Part shown: positions 6,245 to 11,755 of the stretch, in pieces | How the letters are laid out: every line of letters begins with the position of its first letter | Numbering within the stretch: the first letter of the stretch is position 1 | Assembly (NCBI GenBank): GCA_964371655.1 | Contig: CAYJOD010000143.1 | Span: 1-11,755, forward strand | Direction: 5' to 3' | Source: CAZGSN01 sp964371655 | GTDB taxonomy: Bacteria; Desulfobacterota; Binatia; HRBIN30 | Length of the DNA stretch: 11,755 bases | The notes under the pieces: model-generated | Told to the model about the DNA's origin: nothing | What the model saw: only the letters and a program-made list of their open reading frames with translations | The model's database searches: none | Program-made: the position numbers and the translations under genes

Positions 6245-6595
6245 ATGACTCGATCGCAACGACCATATGACCCGTACGATGCTGCGGGGCGCCGGATTCG
6301 GCGACATGCCATTGTGCGCATTGTGGGCCTGCCCGACCTATCCGAGCTCCCGGCGAGGGACCCGCTTCGAACCCGGCAGGTGTTTCGATATCTTCTCGGC
6401 CGCTACAAGCGGGTCGATGGATTCGGACCCTTCGGGCACGTTGAACTATGGTTTCGCATTCCGCGTGGAGCGCTCAGTGGGCGCGACGTCGTGTCTCGCC
6501 ACTTTATTTCTATTGAGCCGAGCTTGGTTCGGGTGCGACGGCCAAGGGCGAACAGAACGATCCAGCGGACGCGTGAACGGATCGCACGCCGCTGA
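6245..6595 (+). CDS. hypothetical cassette-type protein (116 aa)
   Basis: The ATG at 6245 follows the attC-like core GTTCGGC with no gap, the layout of integron gene cassettes, which often start at the core with little or no RBS. A longer in-frame ORF reaches back through the attC-like site and is rejected as artefact. Visible segments are QRPYDPYDAAG (6-15), IVRIVGLPDLSEL (23-35), YLLGRYKRVDGFGPFGHVEL (49-68), and an ISIEPSLVRVRRPR-type end (88-101) followed by an Arg-rich tail. From memory this resembles a family of small basic hypothetical proteins found repeatedly in environmental integron cassettes. I know no function. It has no transmembrane segment or signal peptide. Existence is supported by context plus the resemblance. 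Confidence 0.6.
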   Translation: MTRSQRPYDPYDAAGRRIRRHAIVRIVGLPDLSELPARDPLRTRQVFRYLLGRYKRVDGFGPFGHVELWFRIPRGALSGRDVVSRHFISIEPSLVRVRRPRANRTIQRTRERIARR

Positions 6596-6755
6596 TCGTT
6601 GACGCTAGCCCAGCCTGCCCGCGACGGGTGGATCACCTGGCCTGCGGGATGAGGTGTGCCGGGTCCATGCGGCCTCTCCGTTCGCTCATGGTCCCCCCGG
6701 TGGCGCCGGGCATCGCGCCCATGTTAATTGAGTCCTCGAAAGAGGAGAGACCCGG
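6596..6755. other. intergenic region upstream of the fused glycyl radical enzyme
   Basis: 160 bp without a supportable gene. It contains the RBS AGAGGAG (6741-6747), 8 nt before the ATG at 6756, and a small A/T-rich patch GTTAATTGAG at 6723-6732. I looked here for an attC-like site closing the preceding cassette and found none: there is no AAC-bearing left box and no palindrome. Open frames crossing this region are unconvincing. Confidence 0.5.
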
Positions 6756-9700
6756 ATGGGCCCTGCACAGCAACTTCAACGCGCCGACCTCGGTACCGCC
6801 GACAGCACTGCCACCAGGCTTTCCGTCCTAAACATCCAGAGGACTTGCGTCCACGACGGTCCTGGTATCCGCAGCACCGTCTTTTTCCGGGGCTGCCCGA
6901 TGCGCTGCCGGTGGTGCCAGAACCCGGAGGCCCAGGCCTCTGTGTCGCCGTCAGCTCCCGAGGCGGGTCGCTCCGTCGCCGACATCATGGCTGAGATCAC
7001 CAGGGACACGGCGTACTACGCGAGCACCCACGGCGGTGTCACCCTCAGCGGCGGAGAGCCCCTCGCGCGCGACCCGGAGAGCTTGGTGAACCTCCTCGAG
7101 GCGGTGAAGGACACTGGCCTGCACGTGGCTGTCGAGACGGCGGCAGACGTCCCCTGGCGCACCTTCGAAGCATGCCTGCCCTACATCGACCTCTTCCTGC
7201 TCGACCTGAAGGTCGTGGGTGACGATGCTCTGCACGAAGAGCTGACCGGACGCCACCTGCATCAGGTCGAAGACAATATCAGGCGCCTGGTGGCGGCGCG
7301 CGCGAACGTGCAGTTCCGCATGTGCGTGGTCCCCGGGCTCAATGACTCGACAGCGAACATCGAAGCCACCGCCGCCCTGTTGAAGTCCATCGGCAATCCC
7401 ACGATCGAGCTGATGCGCTACTACAATTTGCACGAGCAGAAGGCGCGACAGATGGATCTGCCCCAGGAGCCTCTGCACATCACGGCCGAGCGCAGCCTGC
7501 GAGCCCTCGAGACGGCGGCAGCGACCTTCACCTCTGCGGGCATAGCGGTGCGTACGACATCGTCGGACCCGCGACGGCCGGCGACCTTCACCAAGAGGGT
7601 GCACGACATTCACCGCGCCATCCGCGACGCCGGGTACGAGGTCTGCCTCGAGTCGGCCGAGCTGAAGACGGCCTTCCTCAAGCAGCACGGCTTCACCGGT
7701 CCGCTGGCCGTCCGCAGAGCCAACCTCCTCAGGCACCTGCTGCGCGAAAAGAAGATCACCGTGTATCCCGACGAGCTGCTGGTGGGGAACTTCACCTCCA
7801 AGCGCGTCGGCGGCAACGTTTGGGTCGAGTACTTCGGACCCGCCATGATGGTGAATTTCTGGAAGATCGATCGCCAGACACCGGTCGCCTTTCGGTGCTC
7901 GGTCGCGGACAAGCTAACTTTCTACACCCGTCTGGCGCCCTACTGGGCTCTGCATGGTCTCATCGCCAAGGCGTTTCCGGCTCTCAACGACCTTGGCCGC
8001 TTCCTCGTGCGTACCCTCGAGAAGAAGTCCGGGTTCAACAACAACATGGCGGGGATCGCGCATTTTATCGTGAACGGCGAGCGCTGGCTGCGGCTGGGCA
8101 CGAGCGGGATCGCCGCAGAGATCAAGGCCAAGCGCAAGCAGAAACGTCGCCGCGGGTTCTACGACGGCGTGGCGATCGCTCTCACCAGCGTCGAGGAGTT
8201 TGCCGAGAGACACGCCGAACACCTGCGGACCCTCGCTGGCGTGGAGGCCGATCCACGGCGCCGCGCCGAGCTCGAACGCATGGCAGAGGTATGCGAGTGG
8301 GTTCCGCGGAACCCGGCGCGTACCTTCTATGAAGCGTTGCAGAGCCTGCTGTTCCTGCAGATCGCGCTCTGTACCGAGTCGTTCGAGAACGCGATCTCGC
8401 TCGGCCGGCTCGATCAAATCCTCTACCCTTATTACAAAGCCGACCTCGACGCCGGGAAGATTGACTACGAGTCGGCGAAGGAGCTGCTCGCCTGCTTCAT
8501 CCTGAAGATTGATGAGGTCGTCTTCCTCAACGACGGCGACACCATGTTCGAGCTCGGAAAGATGTTCGAGAGCCTGTCGCCGGTGGAGACGGTTACGGTC
8601 GGCGGCGTGGACAAGGACGGCGCCGACGGTACGAATGACGTCACCTACATGATCCTCGACGTGTGCGAGCTCAAACCCATCGGCGTGAACATGGCGGCGC
8701 GCATCCACCGCGCCAGTCCCGACGAATACGTCGAGCGCCTAGCCGGGGTCTATCTCAACGGCTCGCCGATGCCGGCCCTCTACAACGACGACGTCTACAT
8801 CCCCGCGCTTCGCAATGAGTACCCGACGACGATCGAGAACGCCCGCAACTACTCCATCGTCGGGTGTGTAGAACCGGTCGCCTCCGACGACCATTTCGCC
8901 AACACGGACAGCGCCAACGTCAACGTCGTCCTGCCCTTCCTGCAGGCGCTCACGGGAGACACGCGTCCACTCTGGCGGTGCGACGGACCCGAGCGGCTGG
9001 ATAAGAAACTGCTGCAGGCTCTCGACCCCTGGGCTTGGTACAACGGCAACGACATCGCGGTGTACGACCCACCGGCGACGATGGACGAGCTGATGGCGCG
9101 CTATCAAGAGCGCCTGTGCGAGCTGGTTCGCGACGTGTTGGCGGATCAGCAGCGCATCGAGACGGCGCTGGCGCAGAACCTGTCGACGCCTCTCGCTTCG
9201 GCGCTCTACCCGGGCTGCATCGAGACCGGCAAGGACGCGTACGAGGGCGGGACCACCTACAACAGCAGCGGCATCCAGGCGGTGGGTGTCACCGACGTTG
9301 CCGACTCGCTGCTCGCTCTCGAAGCGGTCGTCTTCCAGCAGAGGCTCTACTCCTTTGAGGAGGTCCTCGCGGCAATGAATGCCAACTTCGAGGGCGACCG
9401 AAACCAGGAGATCCAAGCGCAGCTGCTCGCCGTACCCAAGTTCGGCAGCGATGCCGCGACCGACGCGCACCACTGGGTGCATCGAGTCTTGGAGATCTAC
9501 GTGAGCGCGTTGCGCGCGGCAGAGCACAAGAGCCGCGGCGGCAAGTATGTTGCCGGGTATTACGGTCTGAATGCCAACATGGCCTACGGGAAGAAGACGC
9601 CGGCCCTGCCATCGGGCCGGTTGCGTGGTGTGCCGCTCGCCAACAGCATCTGTCCGCACTACGGGATGCAGATGGTCGACCTGACCTCAGCCCTCAACGC

Positions 9701-10010
9701 CGTGGCTCGGGTCGATTTCGCCAAGTTTGCGCCCAATGGGACTTCCTTGACGTCGACCATCGATGCCGGACTTTTCCCGGGAGAGAGCGGAACCAAGAAC
9801 CTGGCCGGGCTGATCCGCGGCTACTTCAACCAAGGCGGGATGCAATTCCAGCCCAACCTCATCGATCGCGAGATCCTGCTCGACGCCTACCGCAATCCCG
9901 GCAAGCACAAGGACCTCGTCGTTCGCATCGCCGGCTACTGCGCCTACTTCGATAATCTGTCCGACGAGCTCAAGCGCGAGATCATCAACCGCTCCTACTA
10001 CACCCAGTGA
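6756..10010 (+). CDS. fused glycyl radical enzyme activase and glycyl radical enzyme
   Basis: 1084 aa in one uninterrupted frame. Residues about 20-265 form a radical-SAM activase: HDGPGIRS (33-40), the 4Fe-4S motif CPMRCRWC (Cys47, 51, 54) and the SAM-binding GGE (99-101). The extra ferredoxin-like cluster cysteines common in non-PFL activases are absent. After a short linker (about 265-275) comes an 810-residue glycyl radical enzyme: YPDELLVGNFTSKR near its start, SIVGCVEP with catalytic Cys704 and base Glu706, and the C-terminal radical loop RIAGYCAYFDNL with Gly1060. GCVEP places it with dehydratase/lyase/decarboxylase-type enzymes (glycerol dehydratase, CutC, HypD, arylacetate decarboxylases), not PFL, which has Cys-Cys. 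The substrate is undetermined. Activase and enzyme are normally separate proteins. The enzyme would be cytosolic and strictly anaerobic. The RBS AGAGGAG is 8 nt upstream. Confidence 0.92.
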   Translation: MGPAQQLQRADLGTADSTATRLSVLNIQRTCVHDGPGIRSTVFFRGCPMRCRWCQNPEAQASVSPSAPEAGRSVADIMAEITRDTAYYASTHGGVTLSGGEPLARDPESLVNLLEAVKDTGLHVAVETAADVPWRTFEACLPYIDLFLLDLKVVGDDALHEELTGRHLHQVEDNIRRLVAARANVQFRMCVVPGLNDSTANIEATAALLKSIGNPTIELMRYYNLHEQKARQMDLPQEPLHITAERSLRALETAAATFTSAGIAVRTTSSDPRRPATFTKRVHDIHRAIRDAGYEVCLESAELKTAFLKQHGFTGPLAVRRANLLRHLLREKKITVYPDELLVGNFTSKRVGGNVWVEYFGPAMMVNFWKIDRQTPVAFRCSVADKLTFYTRLAPYWALHGLIAKAFPALNDLGRFLVRTLEKKSGFNNNMAGIAHFIVNGERWLRLGTSGIAAEIKAKRKQKRRRGFYDGVAIALTSVEEFAERHAEHLRTLAGVEADPRRRAELERMAEVCEWVPRNPARTFYEALQSLLFLQIALCTESFENAISLGRLDQILYPYYKADLDAGKIDYESAKELLACFILKIDEVVFLNDGDTMFELGKMFESLSPVETVTVGGVDKDGADGTNDVTYMILDVCELKPIGVNMAARIHRASPDEYVERLAGVYLNGSPMPALYNDDVYIPALRNEYPTTIENARNYSIVGCVEPVASDDHFANTDSANVNVVLPFLQALTGDTRPLWRCDGPERLDKKLLQALDPWAWYNGNDIAVYDPPATMDELMARYQERLCELVRDVLADQQRIETALAQNLSTPLASALYPGCIETGKDAYEGGTTYNSSGIQAVGVTDVADSLLALEAVVFQQRLYSFEEVLAAMNANFEGDRNQEIQAQLLAVPKFGSDAATDAHHWVHRVLEIYVSALRAAEHKSRGGKYVAGYYGLNANMAYGKKTPALPSGRLRGVPLANSICPHYGMQMVDLTSALNAVARVDFAKFAPNGTSLTSTIDAGLFPGESGTKNLAGLIRGYFNQGGMQFQPNLIDREILLDAYRNPGKHKDLVVRIAGYCAYFDNLSDELKREIINRSYYTQ

Positions 10011-10063
10011 TTCGGTGAGTCCGCAGCTTCGGGGGGAGCCCGGCGTGCTGGGAATAATGTGAG

Positions 10064-10092
10064 TTGACCTAGTCTGTTGACCAGGTTACGCT
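10064..10092 (+). promoter_or_regulatory. candidate promoter of phd-PIN, possibly leaderless
   Basis: TTGACC (10064-10069), a 17-nt spacer and TACGCT (10087-10092) make a good sigma70-like pair. Transcription would start about 7 nt further on, at or near the antitoxin ATG (10099), and no Shine-Dalgarno sequence is visible there. GTTGACC occurs twice, 13-14 nt apart, overlapping the -35 and the spacer, and could be the antitoxin-bound operator. Confidence 0.45.
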
Positions 10093-10098
10093 GCCGGC

Positions 10099-10332
10099 AT
10101 GAAGACCATGCTGGTCTCGGAATTTAAGGCAAAGTGTATCGCGGTTCTCAAGGAAGTGCAGCGACTCGGTGAGCCCGTCGTAGTGACCTTGCGGGGCAAG
10201 CCGATGGCACGCGTGGAAGCGCTTCCCAACGGTGCACCACGCAAACAGCTGGGAACCCTGAAGGGCAGCATGCGCATCCGGCGCGATCTCGTGCGGAGCG
10301 ATACCACGCGGGATTGGGAGATGCTGAAGTGA
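10099..10332 (+). CDS. Phd/YefM-type antitoxin
   Basis: 77 aa. It has the classic opening MLVSEFKAKCIAVLKEVQRL and GEPVVVTLRGKPMARVE (about residues 24-40), the dimeric DNA-binding half of Phd antitoxins. The toxin-wrapping linker LGTLKGSMRIRRDLV (about 51-65) is typical of partners of PIN toxins. The start is ATG at 10099. Its TGA overlaps the toxin GTG (GTGA at 10329-10332), the standard coupling of such modules. It is homologous to the orphan antitoxin at 5017-5301 but complete at the N-terminus. It would repress its own promoter and block the PIN active site. Confidence 0.88.
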   Translation: MKTMLVSEFKAKCIAVLKEVQRLGEPVVVTLRGKPMARVEALPNGAPRKQLGTLKGSMRIRRDLVRSDTTRDWEMLK

Positions 10333-10730
10333 AGCTGCTGCTCGATACACACGTGTGGATCTGGTCGCAAGAAGATCCACAGCGGCTCGGACCTCAGACG
10401 AGGCGACTCCTGCTCGCCGCGGAGCACGAGAACCACGTATGTACGATCTCGACGCTGGAGTTGGCGCGGCTGGCCGCAGCCGGTGCGATCAGTGTCTCGA
10501 TTGCGTTGCGCGAGTGGGTTGAGCGCGCGCTGCACGCCATCCACGCGCGCACGGTGCAAATCTCACACGACATCGCCATGGAAGCCTATGCGCTGCCCGG
10601 CAGTTTGCACAAGGACCCGGCGGACCGCATTCTGGTCGCCGCCGCCCGCTGCCACGAGTTGACCTTGCTCACAGCCGACGAGCGACTTCTCGCGTATGAA
10701 GGTGTCCGCCACCATGACGCTCGGAAGTAG
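10329..10730 (+). CDS. PIN-domain toxin (VapC-like ribonuclease)
   Basis: 133 aa from GTG 10329, which overlaps the antitoxin stop. A longer in-frame TTG at 10314 exists but would overlap the antitoxin by 19 nt and precede the family start KLLLDTHVWIW. The acidic magnesium-binding residues of PIN nucleases are all present: Asp6 (LLLDTH), Glu44 (STLELA), Asp99 in KDPADRILVA, and Asp117 (TADE). The length and the LDTHVWIW opening are those of Phd-associated PIN toxins. PIN toxins cleave RNA (tRNA, rRNA or mRNA, depending on the member); the target here is unknown. The module sits between the glycyl radical enzyme and the second attC-like site. Confidence 0.9.
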   Translation: MKLLLDTHVWIWSQEDPQRLGPQTRRLLLAAEHENHVCTISTLELARLAAAGAISVSIALREWVERALHAIHARTVQISHDIAMEAYALPGSLHKDPADRILVAAARCHELTLLTADERLLAYEGVRHHDARK

Positions 10731-10769
10731 GCGCGGCGGATTCCCCTAATCCGGCACTGGAAATTCGAA

Positions 10770-10840
10770 CATGGATGAACAGGATGGACAGGATATTGAG
10801 ATCGAAGGGCTCTTCATCCTGTCCATCCTGTCGATCCATG
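10770..10840. repeat. 71-bp fold-back repeat (ACAGGATGGACAGGAT family)
   Basis: Two 25-nt arms (10770-10794 and 10816-10840), beginning CATGGAT and ending ATCCATG, are inverted copies differing at 2 positions, with a 21-nt loop. ACAGGATGGACAGGAT-type repeats are common as dispersed intergenic elements. It lies in the 170-bp gap between the PIN toxin and attC-like copy B, which is otherwise without a supportable gene. There is no T-run, so it is not a canonical terminator. Confidence 0.75.
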
Positions 10841-10912
10841 TTTGCTTCTCCGTGCTGGATCAGGGCCGTCCTCGACCGCTTGATTGCTCGGCAGACCCCG
10901 GTGTATGAGCGC

Positions 10913-10991
10913 GCATGAACGGGGGTGGGTTGACCCGCCGACATCGGCGCGGGTCGCCGATGTCTTTGGTCGGGTCAATTCAAAGTTGGGC
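10913..10991 (+). repeat. attC-like integron recombination site, copy B
   Basis: 79-bp imperfect palindrome: left box GCATGAAC (10913-10920), arms TTGACCCG (10930-10937) and CGGGTCAA (10971-10978), perfectly complementary over 8 bp. Inside is a perfect 10-bp stem, GACATCGGCG/CGCCGATGTC (10940-10949, 10955-10964), with a 5-nt loop. The right box GTTGGGC (10985-10991) fits GTTRRRY exactly. The right half GGGTCAA-TTCAAA-GTTGGGC parallels classical attC ends (for example TTAACTCAAGC before GTTAGAT in the aadA site). A 53-nt block (10902-10954) is shared with copy A at one mismatch. A gene starts 22 nt further on. This is the better preserved of the two copies. Confidence 0.65.
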
Positions 10992-11012
10992 TGATAGCTT
11001 GCAGGGGATCAA

Positions 11013-11755
11013 ATGGATGAGGTGAAGCTCTTCGCGTTCGTGCTCATGCCGTTCGACTCCGCGTTCGAAGATCTATACAGATTCGGTATCAAGGAGCCTG
11101 CGTCTGAACTCGGCATACGAGCGGAGCGCGTCGACGAGCAGCTCTTCAGGGAGGGGATTCTCGATCGAATCTACCGGCAGATCGAGCTGGCCGACATTGT
11201 TGTTGCGGAAATGACGGGCCAGAATCCAAACGTGTTCTACGAGGTTGGGTATGCTCACGGGAAGAGCAAACTCTGTATCCTCTCCACCGAGAAAGCCGAC
11301 GATATTCCATTTGATCTGAAGCATCGTCGCCATATCGTCCACGAGAGATCGATCCAGACGCTCAGGAAGCAAATGGCAGAGGAGCTAGCCTGGGCGCGGA
11401 GCGAGATTGAAAACGTTCGCCGAAGTCACATTCAGGTTCGGTTGCAACACGCGTCAGGTATTCTGGAGAAGACGAAGTTTCATGCAAGAGCGGATGTCAC
11501 CTTGAAGATTGATCTGCTGAACGAGTCCAGCTTGCCATCTGCCGAAATAGAGGCCGCATACTTTTACTCTGGCAAAAGTTGGATGGTGTTCCAGGATGGG
11601 CGTGAGTGTCCATCGGCAGAATCAGACCTTGAACCGTTCAACTGGCGCTATTTTCTCAGTCCTCCCGTGCGCCGATTGCACAAGAATTCGTGGGCACAGG
11701 TCAAGATCCAGATGAAACGAACCCTTGCCTCTACGTTCAGCGGCGATGAACTGAA
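11013..11755 (+). CDS. TIR/nucleoside-deoxyribosyltransferase-like effector, partial (3' end beyond window)
   Basis: 247 codons remain open at the window edge. The start ATG 11013 has AGGGG about 6 nt upstream. Residues 6-92 form a Rossmann-like domain: FAFVLMPFD (7-15), a central ADIVVAEMTG (60-69), then NPNVFYEVGYAHGKSK (71-86). In nucleoside 2'-deoxyribosyltransferases and related TIR-like domains the Glu of YEVG (Glu77 here) is the expected catalytic residue acting on N-glycosidic bonds. Helix-rich sequence follows (about 108-150). From about 155 a beta-rich region (RADVTLKIDLLNE, then AAYFYSG) is of a type I do not recognise and could be a sensor domain. Base composition is clearly closer to 50% GC than its neighbours, suggesting transfer. 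It lies immediately downstream of attC-like copy B, as a cassette gene would. Defence function is inference. Confidence 0.7.
   Translation, partial: MDEVKLFAFVLMPFDSAFEDLYRFGIKEPASELGIRAERVDEQLFREGILDRIYRQIELADIVVAEMTGQNPNVFYEVGYAHGKSKLCILSTEKADDIPFDLKHRRHIVHERSIQTLRKQMAEELAWARSEIENVRRSHIQVRLQHASGILEKTKFHARADVTLKIDLLNESSLPSAEIEAAYFYSGKSWMVFQDGRECPSAESDLEPFNWRYFLSPPVRRLHKNSWAQVKIQMKRTLASTFSGDEL

Noticed and set aside
7914..9659. Long minus-strand open frames (264 and 306 codons) inside the glycyl radical enzyme
   Set aside because: They lie opposite a clearly recognised gene with full catalytic motifs. In GC-rich DNA such antisense frames are expected, and their translations show no family pattern.
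10011..10060. Rho-independent terminator after the glycyl radical enzyme (CCCGGC/GCTGGG)
   Set aside because: The arms are separated by only two bases, one pair is G-T, and no T-run follows.
1..11755. tRNA, rRNA or riboswitch
   Set aside because: No tRNA-like CCA-ended cloverleaf, rRNA signature or known aptamer core was recognised by eye on either strand. A covariance-model scan would be decisive.

Overview
This is a GC-rich chromosomal window from a bacterium that cannot be named from the sequence alone. It carries metabolic and housekeeping genes, two toxin-antitoxin loci, several families of short intergenic fold-back repeats, and a glycyl radical enzyme, which implies at least facultative anaerobiosis. 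This mix is typical of environmental (soil or groundwater) lineages such as Deltaproteobacteria-like or Binatota-like groups. That placement is a guess from repeat style, not a demonstrated assignment.

Left part (1-5016): a repeat-bearing gene-free edge (1-178) and a small membrane protein (179-466, minus) come first. A two-gene minus-strand operon follows, with a VOC/glyoxalase-fold protein (1989-2393) translationally coupled by an ATGA overlap to an exported M20 metallopeptidase (583-1992). A pair of 11-bp-stem hairpins (2468-2594) separates this operon from a divergent 12-TM NnrS-like protein with a C-terminal DUF1858-type domain (2807-4378). A 103-bp fold-back element (4401-4503) then precedes recX (4564-5016).

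Middle (5017-6244): on the minus strand a higB-higA pair is followed 3 nt later by a Phd/YefM-type antitoxin with no toxin partner. This gene is convergent with recX and the two stop codons abut. Just upstream of higB lies a short remnant of an integron-type tyrosine recombinase (5983-6105, plus). About 70 bp beyond it is an attC-like site (6178-6244).

Right part (6245-11755): a cassette-style 116-aa hypothetical protein starts directly at the attC-like core. Next is the most striking gene of the window: a single 1084-codon ORF (6756-10010) that fuses a radical-SAM glycyl-radical-enzyme activase to a full-length glycyl radical enzyme of the GCVEP (non-PFL) class. A phd-PIN toxin-antitoxin pair (10099-10730) with a possibly leaderless promoter follows, then a 71-bp fold-back repeat (10770-10840). 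A second copy of the attC-like site (10913-10991) shares a 53-nt block with the first, with one mismatch. The window ends inside a visibly less GC-rich gene whose N-terminal domain resembles nucleoside deoxyribosyltransferase/TIR-like NAD-processing effectors.

Together the integrase remnant, the two matching attC-like sites, the cassette-type ORF and the addiction modules suggest the scar of a chromosomal integron or an integrase-less attC cluster. The fused glycyl radical enzyme now sits between its attC-like sites.
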